64,000 nucleotides of DNA from Aphrophora alni (lineage: Eukaryota > Arthropoda > Insecta > Hemiptera > Aphrophoridae), in NCBI GenBank assembly GCA_963513935.1, contig OY740768.1, positions 62,041,523 through 62,105,522 of the forward strand, in the 5' to 3' direction. The notes under the pieces are model-generated. The model was not told where the DNA came from, searched no databases, and worked only from the letters and a program-made list of their open reading frames with translations. The number at the start of each line of letters is the position of its first letter. Position 1 is the stretch's first letter. A program made the position numbers and the translations under genes. This document shows positions 34,513-47,745 of this stretch, one piece after another.

Positions 34513-34975
34513 TTAAAAATGGAGTTTTACCAAATATTTCGGTCGCTAGTATAACAATTATTTTATCACTTCCCGAGAGATTATTAGTTTTTAAATGAAC
34601 TTCTAAACATCAAATCTGGAAACGAAATAAATTAATATTTTAATTGTGAGACGAATTATGATGTAAAATAGGACCTGTTAGCAATTTTTAAAGATTTCTA
34701 ATGTACTGTAATATTTAAATTGACGAATAGTTTTTTTGAAGTAATACTAACTTCTATTAGGGTTCATTGCTATTAAGATCATTGCTAAAAACAAAAATCT
34801 TTAGTCTACAATGATTTATTTAATGTAAAATTATTTTAACAGTACACGAAAGTAGAAGTCAATTATTATAAAAATAATTAAGACTCAAAGTAGTATGCAA
34901 TACATATACACTGAAATATAAAATAAACGCATCAGCAATGGAACACTTATGTATAGAAATCCTCAACATTGGAAC
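34513..34975. other. AT-rich intron sequence
   Basis: Nothing recognised. Confidence 0.45.
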
Positions 34976-34977
34976 AA

Positions 34978-35042
<65 letters not shown>
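34978..35042. repeat. (TA)n microsatellite
   Basis: About 31 uninterrupted TA units. The open frames across it are artefacts of the repeat. Confidence 0.95.
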
Positions 35043-35045
<3 letters not shown>

Positions 35046-35529
35046 TATGTATATATCGACAACCTAGACAGGTGTAGGTCCTGTATATTTAAGAGGCAGT
35101 TTGCAGTCCGACAAAAGCTGTCTATAAATCGCAAGTGATTTGACAAGTTTTGAATTTACACATATATGTCGATTTGCCGTATGTTAATTATGCGACATAT
35201 ACTTTTTTAAATTTATATAGACATATTTTTTGGCACATGCTGGTCCATGTAATATAATGCGTAATTTGTTGGTCCATGTATATATTTTACAAATCTAAGC
35301 CATTTGTTGTTCCATTTTTTGGAAGGGATAGTCCTATCTATTGGTGCAGCCGATAGAGGGGTAGGACCAGCTTATACCTTTCATTTAATAAAGTATATAA
35401 CATATTATATTATGGTTGTGTTGAAACTATTGATTTCCATTTAATGACCTTTACATTTGAAAATAATTTTTATACTAATGTGTTAAGACTTTCTTTAACA
35501 TTCGCAAACATAATTATTTCACTTACAAA
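35043..35529. other. AT-rich intron sequence
   Basis: Contains two spaced TTTGTTGGTCCATGTA-like words (about 35240 and 35267); otherwise nothing recognised. Confidence 0.4.
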
Positions 35530-36340
35530 AGGTACATGTCGCTGGCCGGCAACGTTTTTTTTTTCGACCAAGAAACTAATACTACATAGTGCCTATTTAG
35601 TACTAAATAAATAGAATTAGTACTTTCACCGTTTTCGAGTTAATAAAGAAAATCGTTAGCCGGGCCAGCGACCTGAAAACGCCGGGCACTTTAAATTTCG
35701 GCCCCGAAACGTATACCAATATTAAGTAGCCTACATATTTAATACTAAATAATTAGAATTAGTACTAACAACGTCCCAGAGTTATTAAAGAAAATCTTTG
35801 GCTGTGCTAGTGACGAGGTAGCCCGACTACAATGATTTAGCCCGAAACGTATACAATGATTTAGTACCTACTTAGTACTACTAAATTATAAGAACTAGTC
35901 CTAAAACCATTCCCGAGCTATTAAATAAAATCTTTAGCCCTGCTAGTGATATGGTAAACCAGCCACTTTGAATTTCGGCCGAGAAACCTAAACCACTAAT
36001 ACCTATTTAATAAGCCTACTACATTATAAGAATTTGTCCTAATATGTTTCATGAGTTAGCCTACTAAGGAAAATCCGTGACCGGGGCATCGATATGGAAG
36101 TCAGACCTCTTTATATTTCGTCCCCGAACTAATATTACAATTAATTTAGTACTTCTTTAGTACTAAATTAATAGAATTAGTACTAACACCGTTCATGAGT
36201 TATTAAGGACATTTTTGGCCGGGGCATCTACATGGTAGTCAGACCCCTTTGTATTTCGTCCCCGAACTTAAGTATATTAGAATTTATTACTTACTTAGTA
36301 CTAAACTATTAGTATTAGTATTAACACCGTTTTCGAGTTA
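35530..36340. repeat. ~135-140-bp degenerate tandem repeat, about six units
   Basis: The segment TACTAAATAAATAGAATTAGTACTxxxACCGTT recurs near 35602, 35743, 35876, 36010, 36161 and 36298. Each unit also has a GAGTTATTAAxGAAAATC segment, a GCCGGGGCATCGA or GCTAGTGA segment and TTTCGxCCCCGAAC. Spacing varies from about 131 to 150. Confidence 0.8.
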
Positions 36341-36866
36341 AACTATCACGAAAAGCGTATTTATAAATATTTTGCAATAAAACTTTCACAAAATGTTCTT
36401 TGTATGTTCGATAATAAACTGTTAAAATGTCAATGCCATCTAATTGTTTTAAGTATGTTTTTTGATCATAAATCGTTTACTCATGATTGTAAATTATTCT
36501 TCAGAGTAGGTTTTCGCTTATAATTATTCGAATATTTCTTAATATCTATTAATGAAATTTTCTCAAAATGTATTCTATCCATAAATAAATGTTCTGTGTA
36601 AATTTCATCATAATATAACTAGTTTCAATAATTTTGTGTATCGAAAAACTGCAGGTTATTTCTAATTTCCTTCCTACGGGTTCATTTGGCTTTACATATT
36701 TTATAAAAACTATCACGAAAAGCGTATTTATAAATATTTTGCATTAACCACTTTCACAAAATGTTCTTTGTATGTTTTATAAAAGACTGTTAAAATGTCA
36801 ATGCCATCTAATTGTTTTAAGTATGTTTTTTGGTCATAAATCATTTACGTGTGATTGTAAATTGTT
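36341..36866. repeat. Direct duplication, ~155 bp, offset 367
   Basis: 36341-36495 (starts AACTATCACGAAAAGCGTAT) recurs at 36708-36866 with few changes, including TGTTAAAATGTCAATGCCATC. It directly follows the tandem repeat block. The 210 bases between the copies are not duplicated. Confidence 0.85.
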
Positions 36867-37739
<873 letters not shown>

Positions 37740-37777
37740 GTCGATTTATAACTCGAGAACCACTGATTGGATTATCA
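37740..37777. repeat. Conserved flank of (CT)n, copy 1
   Basis: A 38-base segment from GTCGATTTATAACTCGAGAA to GGATTATCA is identical to 38739-38776, each time directly after a long CT run. Confidence 0.9.
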
Positions 37778-38776
<999 letters not shown>

Positions 38777-39757
38777 TGTAGTTTTTTCCCACATGTAGGT
38801 GCGACATCTGAGGAGGTTTTAGGCTACGTTTGATTAAAATTGGTTAAGTAATTCCCAACAGTATGTGTCTACGTGTGTCATACAAAAGTCGGAATTTCTT
38901 GACATTTTGTCAAGAGTAAATTAATGTAGCCCATTTAATTTCCTATCGAATGGCATAACTGTCAAAACTATTGAACAAACCATCTTTCCAAATAGTTGTA
39001 CTAAGCTCCCACAATCTAAGAAACATAAAATTGTATAATAAAGTATAGATGTTAAACATATCAGAGTTCTTATAGTAAGACTTTTAAAACCATCAAAACC
39101 TAAACTCAATAATAATTTAGACTATTTTCTACTGCGCCTAACTCCTAACTAACTCTTAAAGTCTAAACTTTAATTTCATTTAAAACTAATTTAATAATTG
39201 TGGGCAAAAATATATAATGTGTTTGTTAGTACAAACTAGAAATTTAAATGTAATACAAAGGTAATTGAGTAATTATAAAGTGCGGGGTCCTTGTAACCCT
39301 GTATTATGTTACGCGCATAGGACATGCATTAAATCATTGGGTATGTCCTCGAAGTTGGAATAAACCTATGATGAAATATAGATTGGTTGTCTGCCTAAAT
39401 GTGAGCACCTTTCTTGTTTTGTTTATAAAATTTACATTTATGTGTGGTATAAGCTGCAGCGATGACGTTTTATATATTCATTTAACTAATTGAAGGTAAA
39501 CTCTCCGTTAAATTCTAAACTTAAAGTTTCCCGGTTTCGAAATTTAAAGTAGCCCTGAATGGTAATTTTATCAGACATTTAAAGCGTAAAAAATGCTAGC
39601 TGTAACAATGTTGTTTTATGAATTATCAGTGAGGTATATTTCACTGAAATAGCTACTATGAATGAGTTGTCAAGTTACTGAAAAAAAACACATCGAGTTT
39701 TAAGATTTGATCATACTTCTTATAACTTCAGTTGAACGGATATAATCCTGGGAACGG
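38777..39757. other. Intron sequence upstream of nested gene
   Basis: No recognised gene. TCAGT initiator-like words occur at about 39627 and 39728, the second 30 bases before the ATG at 39758. Confidence 0.35.
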
Positions 39758-39851
39758 ATGTATTGGTCTCAACTATTTCTTGCTCAACTCATTTGGATAG
39801 TTGTGATATCTGGAATAACAATTTTGTTGATGGATACTCATGCAGAACCAG
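39758..39851 (+). CDS. Nested secreted-protein gene, exon 1 (signal peptide)
   Basis: ATG at 39758 opens MYWSQLFLAQLIWIVVISGI with more hydrophobic residues (TILLMDTHAEP), a convincing secretion signal of about 29 residues. The exon ends one base into a codon at a strong GTGAGT donor (39852). That phase fits the exons at 43510-43590 and 44048-44166, giving a 97-codon frame with a stop. The gene lies inside intron 1 of protease gene B on the same strand. I do not recognise the product. It could also be an unused or alternative first exon. The exon is called from signal peptide, donor and phase only. Confidence 0.45.
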
Positions 39852-40481
39852 GTGAGTTATATTTTTAAAAATATATTATAACAAATTATCCTTTTTCATA
39901 CCAAAACAATTCTAGGATTATATTGAAGTATAACTAATTTTTATGATGTCAATATTTTTTGTAAATATGTATATCACTTCTGTTGCACAGTTTTACATTT
40001 GATTATATTGAATGTGAATGAAATATTAACTGTTACTTACTAAACCGGAAAATGTTTAAATGTTTAAATTTTTTTAAATGTTTAAAAAATAAATCTGTCA
40101 GTACCGCTGACCTAATTTTAATCTATCAGACTAAACATGTTTAAATTATTATAACAAAAAGCTACCATTAACTTTTTCGATTTCTAAGGCCACAAATCAG
40201 TCAAGAAACATAATATATGTCAAAATTGATTGTGATAACCAATCTTTTCCCTATATTTATTTTACTGGGTTTACAGAATGTCCAAATTCGTGCTTTCACA
40301 TAATTGAGCGAAAACACAGATATCTTTCTGTAACTATAAAATCAAAACAATAAATACATGTAGTGGGCGCCTATATTTGTAAACTTCAGATTAAACTCGG
40401 TTGTAAGCTGGAGTCGACTGTACCTGATGGATGTATTCGACATACACACGATGAAAAATACTTGCTGTCGATAAACAGATC

Positions 40482-40770
40482 AGGATGAAATAAGCACTAG
40501 GCTATAGTTTCAAATGTATTTAATAACTTAATTAGCTACAATTGTTTCGCCTTGCGGCATCTACGGGCTAATGGTAATAGTAAGCCTAAACAAAGTTAAC
40601 GGTACAGAGAGACAGGTCCGGAAGAGACTTCCGGACCTGTCTCTCTGTACCGTTAACTTTGTTTAGGCTTACTATTACCATTAGCCCGTAGATGCCGCAA
40701 GGCGAAACAATTGTAGCTAATTAAGTTATTAAATACATTTGAAACTATAGCCTAGTGCTTATTTCATCCT
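40482..40770. repeat. Perfect 143-bp-arm palindrome with 3-base loop
   Basis: Arms 40482-40624 and 40628-40770 are exact reverse complements over 143 bases, base by base, separated only by AGA. Arm ends are AGGATGAAATAAGCACTAG and CTAGTGCTTATTTCATCCT; the centre is GGTCCGGAAGAGACTTCCGGACC. No target duplication is seen outside (left flank ACAGATC, right flank TATTATG). An RNA from either strand would fold into one long hairpin. It may be a real recent foldback or an assembly/chimeric-read artefact. Confidence 0.97.
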
Positions 40771-40870
40771 TATTATGGAGTTTCAACAAGTAGTTACTGC
40801 TGTTACAGTTAAATTGATAAATAGATCATCCGGATATGACGTCGGAGCTGTATACAGGATCAAAATAAAG

Positions 40871-41310
40871 AAAATTGTATCTATAAACATATGTCCGGAA
40901 TCGCTTCTTTTATCAGCTATCCGTAATATTAATTTTTGTTCAATAATTTATATCTCTAGAAAAGCTTGACCGATTCGGTTGAAATTTTGCATGATACTCA
41001 TCAATGTAAAGACTTAGTTGTAAAAAATAACCCACTTGTTGCAATAATTGTTTTTAAATGGCGTTAATTAAAAAAAAAAAATTCAAAATGAAAATAACTT
41101 AAAAAATTTTAAATTACCGTAATTTTCAAACGGATTACTTGGAACAGGTTAATTATTTTTTTCCAACAGAGCATATTGATGAGTATCGTGCAAAATTTCT
41201 ACTCAATCCGTCGAATTGTTCTAGAGATATAAATTATTTAGTAACAAAAAACAAAATGGCGGATAGCTGGTAAAAAAGCGTTACCGGATATGTGTTTATA
41301 TAACTTTTTT
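40871..41310. mobile_element. Foldback element, ATATCTCTAGAA family, two arms
   Basis: The left arm runs AAAATTGTATCTATAAACAT, GTCCGGAATCGC, TATCAGCTATCCG, ATTTATATCTCTAGAAAAGC, GAAATTTTGCATGATACTCATCAATG. The right half, read in reverse complement from 41310, gives ATATAAACACATATCCGGTAACGC, TACCAGCTATCCG, TTTATATCTCTAGAACAATTC, GAAATTTTGCACGATACTCATCAATATG. Arms are about 170 bases. Related single arms lie at 32190-32560 and 33955-34010. Confidence 0.85.
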
Positions 41311-41594
41311 TAATTTTGACTCTTATAAGCACCCCCTAAATTATCTCCGTGCATTACAGAAACACTGTGCATACAGTAGGCCTATATTTCATCTTAATAT
41401 TATAAAGGATATGGGTTTATATTTAGGTTGGTAGTACTATAGAATATTGTGTAACTTCGGTTTTGATATCACAATAATCCAATACTATTTATGGTGACCT
41501 CAGTTCTCAACTTTACAAATCAAAAATTGTTTCCGACATCCTTCTACAGCTCCTGTTTTATTACGTAGGCCTTCCGTGACGTTACCACAAAGGT

Positions 41595-41819
41595 ATGCCT
41601 ACAAAAGGAAATTGCAAACTGACCGCGTGTTTGTACTTTGTAACGATTTTAGTTTACCTCTTTACCCTTTTTTACAGAGAAAGTTATGATGAAAGTGAAA
41701 ACATCAAATTTACTGATAAGTCCGTTTTGAATAAAAAAAAAAATAATAAATTTGGAGTCCGTCGCCTAAATCCTGCATATATTGAAATATCTCAGCTTCT
41801 AATTGGCGTAGGAATATAA
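41595..41819 (+). CDS. Unrecognised 74-codon frame with N-terminal membrane span
   Basis: The frame starts MPTKGNCKLTACLYFVTILV and continues through a hydrophobic span (residues about 10-26), then an acidic/Asn/Lys-rich stretch and SQLLIGVGI before a stop. A short basic head followed by one span and a stem is the topology of a type II membrane protein such as a Golgi enzyme, but no catalytic domain is present. It could be the first exon of something or chance. No function is assigned. Confidence 0.2.
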   Translation: MPTKGNCKLTACLYFVTILVYLFTLFYRESYDESENIKFTDKSVLNKKKNNKFGVRRLNPAYIEISQLLIGVGI

Positions 41820-41884
41820 TAGACAAATTACTGGAAAGCTCTTGTTTCGATCTATTTACAAGGAGTGCCAAATCTCAGGTTCCA

Positions 41885-42329
41885 TATACAAGGTGTTCCA
41901 AGAAAGTTAAACGTATTTTTCCCGTATTTTTTAAATAACGATATTAATGTTTCCCCCTTCAAATACTCCTAAAAAGTCCCCATTTTGGTGAAAACATAAT
42001 CATTTTATTTTACTTGGATACTAAGTTATGTGGAATCCAATTTCACAGTCTTATCTTATTAACTCGGCCATTTTTAACACAAGGAAAAACATTCTTGTGA
42101 CTTCTCTTTGGAAAGCTGTTTACATTTGATAATCTCATAATGTAACTAAATATTATTTTTCTGCACAGAGTGTTCCAAAAATATGTTTTTAAAGAATAAT
42201 TATTTAGGGGTTGTATTCTACCCCAAAGTTAATTGGTTTTAAACTCTTAGTCCAAAGGTTCTCATTTCTCATTCATTATTCCCTAGTAGTGAGAAATTAG
42301 ATCAGCTTTTCGCCCAACAGATGTATTGG
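41885..42329. other. Non-coding part of a decayed DNA transposon (candidate)
   Basis: TACAAGGTGTTCCAAGAAAGTTAAACG at 41889 resembles the terminal sequence of insect mariner-like elements (GGTGTTCCAA...), and the transposase relic follows at 42330. A related AGTGTTCCAAAAATATG is at 42170. No matching far end was found. Confidence 0.35.
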
Positions 42330-42706
42330 GCGAATTGGCCACCGAACGACCCTCTAGATCTCCAGTTTGAAATCCTTTAGTTTATTTCCTTTGTGGCTAT
42401 TTGAAAATAAACGTTTACAACAATAGACCTACAAATCTGAAACCTGATAGAAAAATACGACTAGCAATACAGAAAATTAGAGATGAAATTAAAAGTAAAG
42501 CCGTACATGCGTTTTATACTCGTTTGGGACATTGTCAAGTAGCTCTTGGTGGACATTTTGAACATAAACACAGACTTTCCGTAGTCTTCTATGCTTTACG
42601 TAGTTTACCAATATTTGTTGTGGCAAATTCCAATATTTGCAGGACTTTTGGCCAACCAAACGTTCATATAGGCCTACTGGTAAAAAATTACATTCAAAAA
42701 TTGTAA
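42330..42706 (+). pseudogene. IS630/Tc1-mariner-like transposase C-terminal relic
   Basis: The frame reads RPSRSPV, stop, NPLVYFLCGYLK and then VYNNRPTNLKPDRKIRLAIQ and RLGHCQVALGGHFEH. This matches the end of insect mariner-group transposases: the catalytic-Asp block (PxSPDLxPLDFFLWGYLK), the V-Y-x-x-RP linker, and the C-terminal R-L-xx-C-xxxxGGHFEH. The Asp of the SPD motif lies at the broken position, and the upstream two thirds are missing or too diverged. Dead element in intron 1 of gene B. Confidence 0.7.
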
Positions 42707-43509
42707 ATTAAATCTGGACAGAATAAATCCGTTCCAAAAATTTCTTAAAGAAAAATCATAAATATAAAATGAAATAAAATATATATATTAGAACTTTCTT
42801 CTTTATTTTGATACTCTAAACATAATTCTGAAATATTACACCTGCATATAGACGCACTGTGTATAGAAAATATGTTTAAATCTTGCAAAAAATAAGAAGG
42901 TCGATATGTTTTGGAATAGTGTAGTGTTTCGCAAAGTCCCAACGTAATTAGTATATTAGCAAATATTGAATAGGATGTCCAACTGTGATCGGAAGTAGGG
43001 CGGTAAGAGGGGGAGTTCCGGCAACTATCTTGTACTTCGGCAAGGTGACTACGCTGCTAAATAAAAATCTATACAAAATACTGATTCAAAATGACTTTTT
43101 TGACATCTATGGATTATAACTGTTTCGACTAAGAGCTACATAAAGCACCAATAATTTAATTTGTTTTATAACTCGGCGATGAGACAGTACTCATCCCATG
43201 TTGATAACTTTTTTTATCAGCCAAAAAATTTGTAAATTGAAGTATTCCATATGCATTAAAATAAAATATCAATTTTGACATCAATCGACCCCGAATTAAA
43301 TTGTGATTATCAACAAGTAGGATGATTATAAAGAAGTCTATATTTAGCCTATGTTAACGATCTACCCCATAAACAGTTTAATTTTTATTAAAATCCAAAA
43401 CCATATATCAAAAGTATTTCTTAAATAGTCAAGGATGGCAGCTTATTATAAGTATTGCTTAGAACGGTTTATTGTTACAGGTAATACTCCTTCAACCAGA
43501 CAAGTCCAG

Positions 43510-43590
43510 AAAAATCCAATTGCGGTGAAGTTGAACCATTTACTGACGTAACAACTACTACGTTGGGAAAAGATATTCCGACAACTCCAG
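43510..43590 (+). CDS. Nested secreted-protein gene, exon 2
   Basis: 81-base exon, phase 1 at both ends, from the acceptor ACAAGTCCAG (43509) to the donor GTAAAC (43591). With the last base of exon 1 it reads EKSNCGEVEPF then DVTTTTLGKDIPTTP. It is Thr-rich, acidic, with one Cys. The acceptor tract is mediocre; TTGTTACAG at 43480 is a stronger site but gives a stop in the frame needed. The same G-plus-AA (Glu) junction is made at the next exon. Likely extracellular and possibly O-glycosylated. No family recognised. Confidence 0.42.
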
Positions 43591-44047
43591 GTAAACTTAT
43601 GAGTAATAATATAATTTAAATTGATGTCAAACATAATCAGTGAACAGTACAATTTCTATAATGGTAGACCTTAGATGAATACGATATAATTTTACTTTTA
43701 CGTTTTAGTATTTATTAGTTGTTTGGTTATCAATAGTCATCCAATCAACAATATAATTAATTTAGCAAGCAAATTTATTTTTAACATACCATTTTGTCCG
43801 TATAGAGCTTGAAAGTAAAATTATAACTTTTACATTTAACTAAAACTTTTAAAAATAGGCCTAAAGTATAACTTTAAAATCATACTTATATGGAATGTTT
43901 TACACCCTTACTTTACATTTAAAAAATCCTGTAGTTACATTGAAATATTTGAGTGAACTGTTATATTTTGTTTACTTCACTCTAAACAAACCGTTCAAAA
44001 TAGGTCAAATTGAAATAAAAATCTTGATTTTTTTTTTTTATTTTCAG

Positions 44048-44166
44048 AAATTTTGATATCACCATCGTCTGCATTAATGGAAGGGACTGCCGATGCCAGC
44101 ACATCCAAACTTGAATATGGATGTTTTCTGGTTCCACATGATGATATGTTGGAAATCCACAAATAA
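44048..44166 (+). CDS. Nested secreted-protein gene, last exon
   Basis: After a strong polypyrimidine tract and TTTTCAG (44047) the frame continues in phase 1: EILISPSSALMEGTADASTS, then KLEYGCFLVPHDD and LEIHK, stop TAA at 44164-44166. With exons at 39758 and 43510 the predicted protein is 97 residues: signal peptide about 1-29, then a roughly 68-residue acidic Thr/Ser-rich mature peptide with two cysteines that could form one disulfide. Introns are about 3.7 kb and 457 bases. A tyrosine-recombinase-like relic starts 30 bases later and is probably unrelated. Confidence 0.42.
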
Positions 44167-44192
44167 GTGCTATTAAACTGTTCTGAAGGTAA

Positions 44193-44928
44193 GTTTTAGT
44201 TTTGCTCACCGAAAAAATGGCAAGAATGACAGACCTCTTGTTAAAATACAGACATAAGTGTGGAGTATTACCAGAAAACCCATACTTCTTTGCTGTCCCT
44301 GGAACCACGACATCGTTTTACCGTGGAGCCGACGTAATCCGTTACTTGAGGACTGAGGTACCATTAGAGTATCCCAATAGAGTAACAACAATTGCTATTA
44401 GAAAGGAGGCAGCTACGTTAGCCGCTGCCTATGGAATAACAGAATCCCAAGTTGACCAGCTGGCTACTTTGTGGGTCATAGCTCAACTACATATAAGAAG
44501 TTCTACAGATTACCGGAATCTACCTATCAAACAGCAAAAATAAGCCAGTTCTAACTTAACATTAACAGTGGGGAGAACCTAATAGCGGGGAAAAAATAAG
44601 CTGCAAAGTCAACATTAGGTAACAATCAAGAGTCAACCAAAACAGCAAAACAACAAAATAAGGAGACAGCTTTGGTCTGATGAGGAGTCGTATGAGAAAT
44701 ACGAACCCGGTGTTAGTAAAACTTAACAGGGAAGTTAAGAAATGGACGGAAGAACAGAAGGCAGCAATCAAATTTGAGATGAAGAATTTTATTGCCTTGA
44801 GGAAAGTCCCTGGCAAAGACAAGTGCAGAGAATGCCTATCAAAACATGAATGCCTAAAAGAAAAGCGTTGGATTGACATTAAAAACTATTTCAAGAACCT
44901 GGTTTGTCCCATAAGAAATTTGAATTAG
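44193..44928 (+). pseudogene. Tyrosine-recombinase-like (crypton-type) relic
   Basis: Two frames, 44202-44543 and 44680-44928. The first reads VLLTEKMARMTDLLLKYRHK, CGVLPENPYFFAVPG, then AIRKEAATLAAAYGI, QVDQLATLWVI and DYRNLPIKQQ. The second reads WTEEQKAAIKFEMKNFI, VPGKDKCRECL, RWIDIKNYFKNLV. I recognise the pattern of a family of uncharacterised animal proteins related to phage-integrase/crypton tyrosine recombinases: an Arg in a LRKH-type helix, a GH motif and an H-YR Tyr, followed by a WT-EEK / PGK-C-C / W-IK-N domain. Here His after Arg is Glu and the GH motif is lost, so catalysis is unlikely. The segment between the frames has stops. A 5' part is missing; a TTTTAG acceptor precedes the first frame, so splicing is conceivable. 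Confidence 0.55.
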
Positions 44929-45475
44929 TAACTGTAAATTTTGTTTGTGTGTAATTAGCTGGCAATTTATAATAAATGACTTATACACTGTATGTAGTTT
45001 GTAATTAGATGAGTAACTAAAATAAAATTATCATCAAGGATGTTTATGAAGTAGTTTTAGTTTAGGCCTACTATTATATTTCCTTAAAGTGAATTTATTA
45101 TCCTTGATTTATTACAAAACAGCGAGAGCTGTTTTAAGTTATAAGTTAAATGGACGTATTAATTAAACATTTTTTATTAGTTTGATATATAAATGTTGAT
45201 AAAAATTACATATCAAATAATATTTATTTTCGTAAATATTTTAATAACGTTACTAGCAATTGATTGCGACTTTGGTAGTATGTTTTGAAAAAAAAAAATG
45301 TGATTGTTTTAAGAGTAACTCTTACATATTCAAAAATATATCCTGTTTTAAATTTAATTTGTGAACAATGAAAAATCAGTGTTTATGGTATTTTTCAGTT
45401 GTGTTAAGCTTAAATAAAAATATAATTTTTAAATAGTCATTCCTACTTCCGTTAGAATACTAGCATTAAAACAAG
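44929..45475. other. AT-rich intron sequence
   Basis: Nothing recognised. Confidence 0.45.
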
Positions 45476-45483
45476 TCTTCATA

Positions 45484-46730
45484 AGTCCCGAACGGATATC
45501 TATGCAAATTAACCAGTCGACCGTTTTTATCCATCACAATTCTTCTCAACTTGAGATGTCAAATCCTTGTCATGCCGCTTAAAAACAGTGTATCTAGTAC
45601 TGTATGAAAATTACCAACAATCTATTTTAGTTATTTTGAAAAAAAAAAAATAATAAAAAATAAAATCTTCAGTATATCATGTTTTATCTCAAAATTTTGA
45701 TTAATTTGAACCTAAATTTTATATTAATCGGACCATTTTTACTTTGTTTATGCAATGCGTCACTATTTTAAAACTTGAAAAAAGGTTTTATCATCAATTT
45801 GGTGGAAGATACGGCTACAGCAGCAGCAACATTAGGCCTAACGAGGACAATGCAGAGTAGGCCTATCATCAGGTGGTGAATTGGCCCAGCCTTTTTTCAT
45901 GTCTAAGTAAAACTAGGATGTTTTATGGGTTTTCAGTTTTATAACACTGTCGCATTCCACATATCAAGTATATATTATTCTTAGTATTTAAATCTATTCT
46001 TCCCACCCTCTCGAAGAAAGTGGTTTAAATTTGAAATTCATATTTTCTAATGTTCTAGCTGCGTAATTTAAATAAATAGAGATGATAAATACAATATTAT
46101 ATTTTTTAGAACCATCCAAGTAGCTTATTAATATTTTGTTACAGACGCGTTTCAAATAATGTGATTCATCATCAATTTTTTCTTCTAGATTTTTCGAACC
46201 ACAGGAGTTTGTTAAATATTAAAACACAAAGTCAAACTATACATATAAAACCTATTATCAATTAAAATAAATAATTTATATAAATGTCGTGCGATGCGCT
46301 TCGTCTGAGTTCCTGTACTTCACTCAAAGTTGTTTACTTCCTATATGTATATGACTTAGTTTGTTTTCAAAACAAACTGTTTGAAAATAGAAATTTTAAC
46401 TATGATTACAATATTCTAAGGGAATGAACCAGAAACACCTTTTCTTTGCATTGTACATTGTACAGTTTATATAAATGTCATAAAATGGACGTATTTATAT
46501 GAAACTTAGTATCAAATTAATCGAAATTTTGAGACGAAACCTGCATAATTGAAGAATTTGTATAATTGTCTAATAGAAATGAAATATATTGTAGGTAATT
46601 AGCATACAGTACTTGATTCATCATGAGTCTCCAGGAGGCATGACAAGGGTTTGAAAACGCAAGTTGAGAAGAATGGTGACAAATAAAAACGGTCGACTGG
46701 TGAATTTGCAGATATATCCTTTCCGGGACT
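45484..46730. mobile_element. 1.25-kb foldback element with ~290-bp inverted arms
   Basis: Left end AGTCCCGAACGGATATCTATGCAAATTAACCAGTCGACCGTTTTTAT pairs with the right end, which in reverse complement reads AGTCCCGGAAAGGATATATCTGCAAATTCACCAGTCGACCGTTTTTAT. Pairing continues through TTCTTCTCAACTTG, CCTTGTCATGCC, AGTACTGTATG and TCTCAAAATTTTGATTAATTTGA to about 45770 on the left and 46450 on the right. The interior has no recognised ORF; target duplications were not found. Confidence 0.85.
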
Positions 46731-47349
46731 ATAATTGCTAAATAAGCCACACCTCCTGAGAATCTTTTTCTAATTTTATTTCGTTGAAATAAGCGCCTTT
46801 TGAATTTTGGCGGTAACTTCATTTAGTGGATAGCAATTTTAGAATTTATATTAAATTTAGTAGGTTCTATAATAATTTCTTTAAAAAAACATTAATTACA
46901 ATACGAAGCATGCCTATATATTAAGTCTATTTTGTACCATTTTTTCTAAATGATTTAGATATTTAAAAATTTTTTATAAACTATTACATAATAAGGTATC
47001 AAGTAATATTATTCATTATCACTGTTATTCTAATAATTATACCGATTGTCGCACGAAAAGAAAGTGTAAGCCTATACGCATTCGATTTACTGTTAGGTCT
47101 ACCTACTCTTCCATTCTTACATCGATAATTTATAATACGAACAGACTTTAAAATATGATCTCAGGTTCACAGATTAGATAATACCCAGGTCACCCAGCGT
47201 GGTCTCGGTATAAATATTAATCCGAGAATGTGGCATCAGCCGTGACACTCGTCTGCTCTGAATTGTGTGTAAAATTGAGAAGTGTGTATTTTGAGAAACC
47301 TTACAGGCGAGACATCTAGCGGGCATAACGACAAATTAGCCGTAAACTC
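46731..47349. other. AT-rich intron sequence
   Basis: No gene. 47190-47340 is less AT-rich and may belong to the GAGGAC-motif repeat that follows. Confidence 0.4.

Positions 47350-47745
<396 letters not shown>

Noticed and set aside
34859..35146. Tyr/Ile-repeat frames
   Set aside because: Translations of a TA microsatellite.
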